A DNA stretch of 64,000 nucleotides from Protonemura montana (taxonomy: Eukaryota; Arthropoda; Insecta; Plecoptera; Nemouridae), in the NCBI GenBank assembly GCA_947568835.1, contig OX387609.1:934001-998000 (forward strand), read 5' to 3'. Position 1 is the stretch's first letter, and each line of letters opens with the position of its first letter. The notes beneath the pieces are model-generated. The model saw nothing but the letters and a program-made list of their open reading frames with translations. It was not told the DNA's origin and did not search any database. Position numbers and translations under genes: made by a program. This document shows positions 58,901-64,000 of this stretch, one piece after another.

Positions 58901-61900
58901 GGCATAAGAAGCTCCAGCAGCTCGGTTTCGGTCAACCCGAACTCTGTGCAGGACAACAACGAGGACAGCCGGGCGATGGCGGGACGTCCGAACCGGGACT
59001 CCAGGTTGTCTAGACTCTCATCCATTTGTCTGGTCAGGACCTCGCCTGGAACGACAATCAAGATAGAAGATTGCGTTAAGTTGAACACAGTTTTAAGTCA
59101 GCTTCTGTCGAAATTATTCGAGCCATTAGGATAAATTACACAACTTAGATTTCACAGCTTTGTATACGAAGTGATTTTAGCTTGAAAATGTCAAAATAAA
59201 ATACTTTTGGCGTAGCTATAAATGCAAGAACTGTTTTATTTCGAAAGATTGACTTACTCTTGCAAAGGATTGTTTGCAAGAATATCCCCTCAGTCTTGTT
59301 TTCATTCAAAGTTTACTGACAATGTACTGACAAGACAGAGGTTCGTGCCGAGCGTATTCCAAAAAATTGCAAATACTCACTTTACCATGTAAATATTTGT
59401 ATAGTGTAATTTGTCTGATGATAGAAATTATAGAAGCGTCTGCATGTGGAGTTAAGACCAAGAAGACAGAAAACACGAGGAGTGGTTTTCAATTAAAAGC
59501 AGGAAAAATAATTACCAAATACGACACCAAGAATCCCTACCGTCATTGGTTTAACATTTTACAATAAAGCAACTTAGCAATTTGCAATATCAAACCAAAA
59601 CCTGTGAAAAGGTTTATCCGATTGTAAGAGAATTGTAAAAAAACCTTTCTTGCTCAAAATGTACTCAATTCAATTCAACTCACGAATGTTTGTCTTGTTC
59701 AATGTGAATTATAAATATCAACATGTCTCATGCCAAAAGCGGCCAATCGTGATAAACAATCAGTTATTGTAATTCTTATTATTATTCTTATTATTTACAG
59801 GGGGCAGGATGAAGTACGAACAACGAATCATAGATCAGATTACATATCTATTCACCACGAGCCACAAGACGACCTCGAGAGACCTGTGACCTAGGTCTCT
59901 ACCGGTTTGGAACAACTTCAATTTCAGGCAAAACACTCACCGGTGTCTGTCGCCGGCAGTTCAACGTAGCAGTCCGGTCCTCGGAACCTCTCCTTCTGCA
60001 CCGGAGTCAACTTCAGACCCTCCGGAGACACCGACGTAGTCCCAACGATGTGCACATTCCTCGGCAAACTAATCGGCAACCAAGACAACCCAGCTACGAT
60101 ATCAGAATCCAGCGGATTCAGACGATGCAAGTCGTCAATCAAAATCAGAAGACATTTCGAAGACTCTTCAAACTTTCTTATCAACGTCTGGAACCAGTTG
60201 TTGACGTAGAGAGGATCGAACGACGCGTCCTTCGGCAGGTAGCCGTCTGGTAGATGCAGAAGCATGCAGAGTTGCTGACAGATGACACGGACCATCTCGA
60301 GATTGTACGCAGATCTTGGTGTTGTACTAGAGAAGCGTACAATGCGGTAAAGACCGCAGTCGAACCACGAAGGGGAGCTCGAGTAGATGGAGGCGATCAG
60401 CGAGGTTTTGCCGGCGCCGTGTGAGCCGTGCACTATGATTGGTCCGTGGCGTACGCTGGGTGCACATTCTCGTGCGCTGGTCACCAGGGTGCGGATGCGG
60501 TCCAGAGTTTCTGAGCGGCAGAAGTCGATGGTCTGTGGGTGGGCGATTGTGTCGCGGCAAAGTGTCAGGTGGCTCAGCGTTTCTTGGTAAACCTCCTGAG
60601 AGATGAAGGGAGAGTTGGGTGTCAGGTTCATATTGATGATATTTCTGATATGAAGACCTGTTTGTTCGTAATCAAAGCATCAAAGTGGTCTGGAATATTT
60701 CTCCTGACTAATAGCAAGGTATCAGGGGAAACATTTCAAGCTTTATTCAGATATTTAAAATTTAGACTTAGTTTGCAAAACACATTACAAGAAACTAGGA
60801 GTGGAAAATGTTTTTAGTTATCGTAGATTATTATGGGAAATATCAATCCAAGCTCCAAATCCTCAATTTCTTTCGCCCTTTTCAATTAGAAACCATGTGA
60901 AAAAAAAGATTATTCCGGGAATCGAACTCCGGTTCTGTTTTTAAAATAACACATGCCAAATTATAAAACGTATCCTGAGTGAACGGTGTGATCTCTCAAA
61001 CTAATAAGCTTCCAGACATTGATTCCCGAACCTGCACAGTCTTGTTCCTGGAAGTAATGTCTGGCTCGTCCAGCAGACTCTTGTTGATCAACGCCTCCAG
61101 TTTGTCGGTGATTGTCTCCCGGAACTCGGACAGGTACAAGTCGTGTTCATCCAGGTCTGTGTTCAGTCCTCCAGGTTTCCAGGAAACTCTGCAAGACACG
61201 GGACAAACGCTGTCATAATCAGGATAGGATGGACCAACATCTCAATGTTCATCCAGGTCTGTGCCCAGTCCTCCAGGTTTCCAGGAAACTCTGCAAGGCA
61301 CGGGACAAACGTTGTCATAATCAGGATAGGATGGACCAACATCTCAATGTTCATCCAGGTCTGTGCCCAGTCCTCCAGGTTTCCAGGAAACTCTGCAAGG
61401 CACGGGACAAACGTTGTCATAATCAGGATAGGATGGACCAACATCTCAATGTTCATCCAGGTCTGTGCCCAGCCCTCCAGGTTTCCAGGAAACTCTGCAA
61501 GACACGGGACAAACGCTGTCATAATCAGGATAGGATGGACCAACATCTCAATGTTCATCCAGGTCTGTGCCCAGTCCTCCAGGTTTCCAGGAAACTCTGC
61601 AAGACACGGGACAAACGCTGTCATAATCAGGATAGGATGGACCAACATCTCAATGTTCATCCAGGTCTGTGCCCAGTCCTCCAGGTTTCCAGGAAACTCT
61701 GCAAGACACGGGACAAACGCTGTCATAATCAGGATAGGATGGACCAACATCTCAATGTTCATCCAGGTCTGTGTTCAGTCCTCCAGGTTTCCAGGAAACT
61801 CTGCAAGACACGGGACAAACGCTGTCATAATCAGAATAGGATGGACCAACATCTCAATGTTCATCCAGGTCTGTGCCCAGCCCTCCAGGTTTCCAGGAAA

Positions 61901-63875
61901 CTCTGCAAGACACGGGACAAACGCTGTCATAATCAGGATAGGATGGACCACCATCTCAATGTCCATCCAGGGTAAGCATAAAGCAGAGTTTAAACTTAAC
62001 TCCCATTCATTTTGGGGTTAAATTTGTGAGCACCATGGCAACAACGTCTACAAATCTGGAAATACAATCTGTGATTGGCTGCTCATCTTTTAAGTCAGGG
62101 TTAAACTTTAACTCTTCTTTAAGGATCTTGGCTCAGTGTTTGTAGACGAACAGCTAATTATAGACGATTTAAGACATTACGTTAGGACAGCCTCGAAGAA
62201 GTGGCTTTTTTCCCATATATATAATTGATTAGTTATTAAAAAACACCAGTTCATTCGGGATTTAATTTCAGAAAATACGTAATACGTAAGTCTTTGAGTA
62301 ATTGACCCTGATTATTTTATTTAGATGCATTTAGGAAGCTTGAACTTGGTTATTGTTATAATTTTGTGTGGTTCTTTTGTTATTGGAAAATTGTCAGGAC
62401 TGCTCTTACCCTTGATAAAGTAACAGGTACAAGTTACAAAACGTTGGGGAATTTAGTTGTTCTTCACTTAGCATTGAAAACCCAGTTGAAATAGTTTTTG
62501 TTAAAACTAGTGCTAAGTTTACATCAAGTAGACATGAGTTTAAAAACAACGACAATTTAATTAATATTTTAAATTGCTAATGATTGCAAACAGCAGGATA
62601 TTTTAACAAGAATAAAAGCACAGAAACTGTCCCCCTATGTTCAGAGCGTGTGCCAATGTTGATGCTTTGTGAATCTCTCTCTGGACCAAGAAATATCAAA
62701 ATTACTTAACATTGATTGGTCTTAGGGGCAATAATTTAGCAATAAGTCAGAGTTCGGATGTGAGTTTTAATCAGACCCGTGGACCGTCGCCCAATAAAAA
62801 TCACTCACGAGCAGTACGCCCTGTTCTCGGTGGGAAGCGAGACGTCGACATTCTCCCGGAACGCAGCCAGCTGTTCCCGGCGTCGAGCATCGGGCGTCCC
62901 GTCCTCCTCCAGATCTTGGTGGTCGACGCATGACGCGTCCAGACCATGCCAGTCACGCATGACGGCCAACATGTGGTGAGCTGTGCCAGGGGCCAGTCCT
63001 GGAACCGAAGCGAGCTCTTGAGACTTTATGGTCCAAACATTTTTTTCTGCTGCTTTGCAACGGTCACTGTTTTTTAAAGGTTTAATTACCTTTCTTCTAA
63101 AATCTGTAGTGAAATCTCCTTAAGATTATTATTGAATTATTATCATTGTATTCAAATACGCATTGAAAAATAAATCTGATGTATTTTTTCTTTTTATAAT
63201 CCGATCATAACTTTTCTATTTCTATTTGTTTTAAGAATGGCTAAAATATGAATTCTCATGGCGGGATGAAAACGAGCTGTGATTGGCTACAGGTAGTTCT
63301 GACGTCATTTTGTTGTATCCTTTGCGTTCGCTTCTGTTTTTTGACGTCAGATTTCATTTCATGTCATAAAAAATGGCGACCCTCGTTTTCCGTACGAGAT
63401 TCAAACGCAAACATTTTAAACAGAGATATTTTATTCAAAATTGGATTTAGAAGAAAATAAAAAATATGTGTTCATTATTTTCTCTCACAAAAAAATATTT
63501 AAAAAAATATTTGCAAATTTAAAGAGATTTCCCTATTGCATCTTGAAACAACTTAGAAGCTGTCTTGCAACATTAACCCATTAGATGATTTATAAAGACC
63601 ACTGTAGTCTTACGGTAGACATTGTTCTATGTCCTGCTAAAGAGTGGTTTTAATGTCAAATATATTGCCATCAAATTATGTCAAGATCTCGAGAGTTCCC
63701 CACAATGTCCCACTAACCCAGCGCAAAGTTAAACTGCTGTTCGACCGACGACTGCGCCATCTGGCTGCGCTTGTTGGCTGCGCGTGGGTCGGACTGCGCA
63801 ACATGCGCAGCTGCTCGCTGCACGACTGCGCTGAGTTTGCCCCACGTGGTCTGCCATTGATTGGTCGTCACGTCC
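31886..63875 (-). CDS. NACHT-WD40 STAND NTPase of the NWD1/NWD2 type, 5'-incomplete
   Basis: Large minus-strand gene, about 23 exons and about 1480 residues seen. Order: an N-terminal helical/adaptor region (63875-61032); a NACHT NTPase with Walker A GSHGAGKTS and Walker B LLILIDDLH (60595-59941); a winged-helix and helical region (59045-54764); about a dozen WD40 units making one or two propellers (53073-43468); and a basic, Ser-rich tail (35871-31886). NACHT proteins with C-terminal WD40 repeats are STAND switches: the propeller holds the ATPase inactive until a ligand binds. NWD1 and NWD2 are intracellular, and NWD1 has been tied to steroid-receptor levels and Apaf-1-like assemblies. Junctions keep phase from 63875 to 35660. 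The N-terminal start lies beyond the right edge. Exon 35092-35204 joins the previous exon out of phase, so an extra small exon may be missing. Assignment between NWD1 and NWD2 is not settled. Confidence 0.92.
31915..33074 (-). other. Intron between last tail exons
   Basis: No element recognised apart from a short 15-17 bp repeat (TATGCACGACTGTGC) near 32940-33030. Intergenic alternatives are possible if the last exon is wrong. Confidence 0.4.
33075..33159 (-). CDS. NWD exon: Ser/Arg-rich tail
   Basis: Encodes TLSKQNSRSSRRDSSDTAEE and KTPGDEIV. Acceptor TGCACCTGTGCAG, donor GTGCGTGTC, phase 1. In phase with exon 35092-35204. Confidence 0.7.
33208..35069. repeat. 68-bp minisatellite, about 27 copies, in NWD intron
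   Basis: Unit GGCCACCGCTTAGCCTTGTC, ACTTTGACACACTGTGTTGG, CTGCTCCTGTCCAACAGCAC, CAAGGACC, with recurrent variants (TGCG for TGTG, ACTAAGG for ACCAAGG) that recur in blocks of about 204 bp. Confidence 0.97.
35092..35204 (-). CDS. NWD exon: Gln-rich tail
   Basis: The frame with VPQGIGQEQAALAQSQHFDQ and LEALWNKRSPPRRRHNQ looks coding and joins the next exon in phase, but this frame does not match phase 0 left by exon 35660-35871. Donor GTGGGCAGC. Either the acceptor is elsewhere, or a small exon is missing between 35205 and 35659. Confidence 0.65.
35660..35871 (-). CDS. NWD exon: basic Ser-rich tail after propeller
   Basis: Encodes DLRPSGPKRPMRRLLKKEVS, TYTWQKKYGHLTSSIMMAAV and RRFSVSASMEEISKI, ending GSQ. 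Acceptor TCTCGTGCAG, donor GTAACAAGG, phase 0. RRxSxSAS-type sequence could be a phosphorylation site (inference). Confidence 0.9.
37368..37445 (+). other. tRNA-like module 1 (mirror 41541-41618)
   Basis: A-box-like CTCGGTGGCTGGATC and B-box-like AGTTCGAATCT. Copy in the other arm is inverted. Confidence 0.5.
37558..37612 (+). other. tRNA-like module 2 (mirror 41382-41428)
   Basis: TGTCGTGGTCTGCAATGCC followed by CCGCGGTTCGTATCCTGGCG, a B box with T-arm-like flanks. The D-arm portion is short. Confidence 0.45.
37753..37824 (+). other. tRNA-like module 3 (mirror 41161-41232)
   Basis: A box TGGCTCAGTGGTAGCG and B box GGTTCAAATCC. CCCGGGTTCAAATCCTGG can form most of a T arm. This is the most tRNA-like module; length about 72. 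Confidence 0.55.
37903..37972 (+). other. tRNA-like module 4 (mirror 41004-41080)
   Basis: GTAATCAGGTCGAGCTGTGA resembles a D arm, and CGATCGAATCCCGGTCAAG holds a B-box-like core. Confidence 0.4.
38371..38436 (-). other. tRNA-like module 5 (mirror 40544-40608, plus)
   Basis: Minus strand: CTCGTGGTCGAGTGGTTACA, a Ser/Leu-tRNA-like D arm with A box, and GCGTTCGATTCCAGCC as B box. Confidence 0.5.
38591..38660 (+). other. tRNA-like module 6 (mirror 40320-40389, minus)
   Basis: A box TAGCTCTGTGGTAAGCG and B box CGTTCGAATCC. GTAGCTC and GAGCTAC at the two ends pair perfectly, like an acceptor stem, although this uses the bases of the normal D stem. Confidence 0.5.
38746..38762 (+). promoter_or_regulatory. 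CTCF-like motif
   Basis: CCAACAGGTGGCGCTAG agrees at about 14 of 16 positions with the classical animal CTCF core CCACCAGGGGGCGCTA as I recall it. One of four copies alternating in strand. Binding is inferred only. Confidence 0.4.
38980..39063 (-). other. tRNA-like module 7 (mirror 39918-40006, plus)
   Basis: Minus strand: GCGTGGTCATGCGGTTCAAG, a long AT-rich middle (itself containing GATCAAATGATC), then CCGGGTTCGAATCACG as B box. Confidence 0.45.
39426..39442 (-). promoter_or_regulatory. CTCF-like motif
   Basis: Reverse complement of the motif at 38746 (CTAGCGCCACCTGTTGG). Confidence 0.4.
39557..39573 (+). promoter_or_regulatory. CTCF-like motif
   Basis: Same 17 bases as at 38746, just right of the palindrome centre. 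Confidence 0.4.
40218..40234 (-). promoter_or_regulatory. CTCF-like motif
   Basis: Reverse complement copy, closing the second inner palindrome. Related but weaker copies (ACAGGTGGCAGAAT) lie near 38278-38302 and 40680-40705. Confidence 0.4.
42876..43460. other. Intron sequence right of the palindrome
   Basis: Includes GGTCATTCCATGTCAAATCA-like sequence (42894-42914), reminiscent of the repeat at 11549 and of mobile-element ends, then AT-rich sequence. No exon recognised. Confidence 0.4.
43468..43692 (-). CDS. NWD exon: last WD40 unit and linker
   Basis: 75 codons, SEDKSVLVWDTKLGRAISSL and on to IPAYVAPANEME. Acceptor TATACCTTGCAG, donor GTGAGTACAA, phase 1 (G|AC = Asp). Confidence 0.94.
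43815..44982 (-). repeat. 52-bp tRNA-like satellite, about 22 copies, minus orientation
   Basis: Reverse complement of the unit at 56672-57655 (CCAATTGAGCTACTTGGACC, CCGATCTCCACCTGTCGC, GGGTGTTGCTCTAA). The period measured from CCAATT at 43871 to 43923 is 52. Fills intron 43693-45220. Blocks with CCTGATCTCC and CTCTTACC variants alternate near 44560-44960. Confidence 0.96.
45221..45419 (-). CDS. NWD exon: two WD40 units
   Basis: Encodes VLVGHTDHVTCVAVSISNKS, SRDSNLIVWDINTGQDVHTL and KGHLGHVTCVKVTGDGSLAV. Acceptor CTTTATATGCAG, donor GTAAGTGACG, phase 1. Confidence 0.95.
45456..46480 (-). repeat. 5S-derived 91-bp array, about 11 copies, in NWD intron
   Basis: Only the 5S head units of the SINE are present (CAGTGTTGCTTAACTTTCAT, CATGTGTATGATGGTCACCC); no body or tail. 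It begins about 35 bp past the acceptor side of exon 45221-45419 and ends about 25 bp before exon 46507-46669, so it fills the intron as a satellite. Confidence 0.92.
46507..46669 (-). CDS. NWD exon: WD40 unit
   Basis: Encodes LRIWSLPRDDERFTVAHGEE and SKDTSLKVWQLQGGKLAQ. The acceptor CTGCTCACCAG is fixed by phase with the previous exon (GDNSLRIW). Confidence 0.92.
47647..47840 (-). CDS. NWD exon: WD40 units
   Basis: Encodes GHSAPVCAVTVMSDSRRVVS and AGPGKCLAVTNNMKHVVCGN, ending GDN. Acceptor GTGTAATTGCAG, donor GTGAGTCTAG; AG|C makes Ser. Confidence 0.94.
47860..48800 (-). mobile_element. 5S SINE with about eight head units, in NWD intron
   Basis: Minus-strand SINE: body from about 47860 (GTGCCGGCACGTAGCCTACT), 91-bp units 48020-48755, and the 5S start near 48760-48800 (TTAACTTCAG, GAGAACCGGTGTTTCC). 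Same strand as the host gene. Confidence 0.9.
49359..49549 (-). CDS. NWD exon: WD40 unit
   Basis: Encodes SVDGLVNLWQVNTHELHSTL and EGHTAPVTCVAFAPNGLFAA, SEDTTVRVWG: a textbook GH...WD repeat. Donor GTAAGCCAAG, phase 0. Confidence 0.95.
50199..50382 (-). CDS. NWD exon: WD40 unit
   Basis: Encodes VTDQDDFLLTGGGNRITFWS and HSAPINCLDIARDGQMAVTG. Acceptor CTGATTCTAG, donor GTAGGTCACTG, phase 1. Confidence 0.93.
50675..50815 (-). CDS. NWD exon: WD40 unit
   Basis: 47 codons, IRSVCLAQDNCRAVVGGADG and on to SHASEVTGVK. Acceptor GTCTACACCAG, donor GTCAGTCAAAC, phase 0. Confidence 0.92.
51299..51501 (-). CDS. NWD exon: WD40 unit
   Basis: Encodes SSDATVCLWSLDNFHLLNTI and on to GTEIHCLKGHKAL. Acceptor TTATTCCAG, donor GTGAGTTGC, phase 0. 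Confidence 0.93.
52102..52289 (-). CDS. NWD exon: WD40 unit
   Basis: Encodes EHIAPVLCLTPALGNSVIVS and HHRGPVTSVKVNSAGDVLVS. Acceptor TCCCATTCAG, donor GTAAGAGTCG, phase 1. Confidence 0.93.
52818..53073 (-). CDS. NWD exon: WD40 units
   Basis: Encodes VHCPGGVKLIEPTPSGQHVV, then FKGHSGPVLCLAITRQAQYL and SDDISIIVWDIKTLNLKLRI: one clear GH...WD unit and the end of another. Confidence 0.93.
53521..53646 (-). CDS. NWD exon: entry to WD40 region
   Basis: Encodes SGTDLVGRMITSAMAWCDGY and on to LPLQIK. Acceptor TTGATTGCAG, donor GTAAGAACC; A|GT makes Ser with the next exon. Confidence 0.9.
54035..54740 (+). mobile_element. 5S SINE with about five head units, in NWD intron
   Basis: Five 91-bp 5S-derived units (54045-54500), then the SINE body (CTTCGGAAGGGACGTTAAAC) and a tail ending near 54740, only about 25 bp from the donor of exon 54764-54997. 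Opposite in strand to the host gene. Confidence 0.88.
54764..54997 (-). CDS. NWD exon: helical region before propeller
   Basis: Encodes GDTNRLKQLTVCNFDFLLAA and on to LGAQIICWLRTHT. Acceptor GTCCCTACAG, donor GTAATAGACATG, phase 1. Confidence 0.92.
55258..56405. repeat. 77-bp minisatellite, about 15 copies
   Basis: Unit AGAAGTTTGTACGTTTGGTA, TTTCTATCCCTGGACAAACG, CTGTGTTGTTGGGAGATGAT, TGGATGTTAAGTCGT. Two units lack TAGAG and are 72 bp. It fills the intron 54998-56408. Confidence 0.96.
56409..56531 (-). CDS. NWD exon: helical region
   Basis: Encodes PEESSPTESKETPFQTTLPA and on to EESWIHLLKA. Acceptor TTTGTTCGCAG, donor GTGCGACTTAA; the donor abuts the 77-bp array. Confidence 0.88.
56672..57655 (+). 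repeat. 52-bp tRNA-like satellite, about 18 copies, plus orientation
   Basis: Unit GTAGCTCAATTGGTTAGAGC, AACACCCGCGACAGGTGG, AGATCGGGGTCCAA. The first part equals a tRNA D-arm with a pol III A box (TAGCTCAATTGG); the end resembles a B box (GGGGTTCAAG). The last copy reads GGGGTTCGAGTC, a near-perfect B box. Same unit as at 43815-44982 but opposite strand; both lie in introns of the NACHT-WD40 gene. Confidence 0.95.
57969..58181 (-). CDS. NWD exon: helical region with acidic stretch
   Basis: Encodes GNLIRERLMSGKTLLKWRHE and on to CQQASDAETEVEVEVEAETG. The Glu/Val run comes from a (CTC/CAC) repeat on the plus strand. Acceptor TTGTTTCTAG, donor GTGAGTTGACC. Confidence 0.9.
58818..59045 (-). CDS. 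NWD exon: winged-helix region after NACHT
   Basis: Encodes EVLTRQMDESLDNLESRFGR, ARLSSLLSCTEFGLTETELL and on to SVRRQM. The pattern LSLL..C..FGLTE.ELLELL is the winged-helix part of STAND NTPases. Donor GTAAGTACTGG, phase 1. Confidence 0.9.
59941..60595 (-). CDS. NWD exon: NACHT NTPase domain
   Basis: 655 bp. Acceptor CTTCATCTCTCAG, donor GTGAGTGTTTT. Walker A GPIIVHGSHGAGKTSLIASI near 60395-60440, sensor region FSSTTPRSAYN, Walker B KCLLILIDDLHRLNPLDSDI near 60110-60160, then VGTTSVSP. Binds and hydrolyses ATP or dATP in STAND proteins. Ends PATDTG in phase 1. Confidence 0.95.
61032..61188 (-). CDS. NWD exon: before NACHT
   Basis: Acceptor TCTTGCAG at 61189. Encodes VSWKPGGLNTDLDEHDLYLS and on to SRNKTVQ; TCA joins from the previous exon, giving YCSVSWKPGG. 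Donor GTTCGGGAA, phase 0. The alternative acceptor at 61157 would break phase. Confidence 0.88.
61145..61968 (-). repeat. 102-bp minisatellite, about 8 copies, repeating a 3' splice site
   Basis: Units start GTTCATCCAGGTCTGTG (plus strand) at 61145, 61247 and every 102 bp after. The first unit overlaps the exon 61032-61188. Each further unit carries a copy of the exon's acceptor (TCCCGTGTCTTGCAG on the minus strand) plus about 45 bp of exon sequence. A 102-bp period keeps frames open on both strands without implying a gene. Confidence 0.96.
62150..62500 (+). mobile_element. Penelope-like element 3' fragment
   Basis: Shares, in opposite orientation, the end region of the element at 26030-26380 (TTAGATGCATTTAGGAAGCT, GTTATTGGAAAATTGTCAGG, ACCCAGTTGAAATAGTTTTT). 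It sits in the intron between NWD exons 61032-61188 and 62809-62980. Confidence 0.85.
62809..62980 (-). CDS. NWD exon: N-terminal segment
   Basis: Encodes HHMLAVMRDWHGLDASCVDH and on to VSLPTENRAYC(S). Acceptor CCTGGCACAG, donor GTGAGTGATT, phase 2. Confidence 0.88.
63718..63875 (-). CDS. NWD exon: N-terminal segment
   Basis: Encodes DVTTNQWQTTWGKLSAVVQR and on to SSVEQQFNFAL. Acceptor TTCTGCGCAG, donor GTTAGTGG, phase 1 joining to AHHMLAVMRDWHG. First exon visible; the gene continues upstream outside the window. Confidence 0.85.
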
Positions 63876-63924
63876 CTGCGCAGAAAACATGAGTTCAGAT
63901 AACAGGGGCCATGTGGAATACAGT

Positions 63925-64000
63925 TTCAAATTATTGTTTTTAGACTCATGTCTACTTGATGTAAACTTAGCACTTGTTTTAACAAAAACTATTTCAACTG
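63925..64000 (-). mobile_element. Penelope-like element end at window edge
   Basis: Minus strand starts CAGTTGAAATAGTTTTTGTT at the edge, as at 62488-62510, and the next about 50 bp (AGTGCTAAGTTTACATCAAG) are also shared with 62515-62562, in inverted orientation. It continues outside the window. Confidence 0.75.

Noticed and set aside
1-62000. Excess of array periods divisible by three, hinting at selection for coding
   Set aside because: Periods 36, 51, 63, 81, 102 and 114 are multiples of three, but 14, 28, 31, 41, 47, 52, 68, 77 and 91 are not. About 6 of 15 is what chance gives.
61112-62021. Open frames of almost 300 codons in the 102-bp array
   Set aside because: Same reason; the only coding part is the known exon at its edge.

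Overview
The window is animal nuclear DNA, most likely from an arthropod and probably a non-insect one. The main reasons are a Cys-rich, arthropod-style laccase and an NRF-6-like protein, both split into about 0.1-0.25 kb exons with GT-AG introns. 5S-rRNA-headed SINEs and a Penelope-like retroelement agree with an animal genome. The taxon call is an inference from protein style only; a mollusc or other marine invertebrate is not excluded. There is no sign of operons or prokaryotic gene structure.

Layout. 1-4.4 kb: a 51-bp and a 28-bp minisatellite, and a terminal-inverted-repeat element holding a 5S SINE. 4.4-5.8 kb (minus): two exons of an NRF-6-like (nose resistant to fluoxetine) protein separated by SINE copies. 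6.2-10.7 kb: a pair of inverted 41-bp minisatellite arrays, each with the same unique head. 12.0-24.4 kb (plus): eleven exons of a laccase-type multicopper oxidase, with all four copper motifs and the stop; only the 5' end (signal peptide) is missing. 26.0-27.3 kb (minus): a decayed Penelope-like element with an RT tail, a GIY-YIG endonuclease and a hammerhead-like motif. 27.5-31.8 kb: 31-bp and 81-bp minisatellites. 31.9-63.9 kb (minus): about 23 exons of a NACHT-WD40 protein of the NWD1/NWD2 type, running off the right edge at its 5' end. Most exon junctions were checked by reading phase and they agree, apart from one near the C-terminus.

The coding content is ordinary; the introns are not. 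Most of the larger introns of both genes are filled with a different minisatellite (periods 14, 36, 47, 52, 63, 68, 77, 91, 102 and 114 bp). Several arrays touch splicing. One laccase intron is 606 nt, in frame and stop-free. One 102-bp array repeats a 3' splice site about eight times, and one 5' splice site is present three times. Three kinds of repeat carry RNA polymerase III promoter-like boxes: 91-bp units from 5S rRNA, 52-bp units resembling a tRNA, and a series of different tRNA-like modules.

The most unusual object is a roughly 6.75-kb imperfect palindrome (36.12-42.88 kb) in one intron of the NACHT-WD40 gene. Each arm holds at least seven different tRNA-like modules. The centre contains two smaller palindromes with four CTCF-like motifs in alternating orientation. 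I do not recognise it as a described element.
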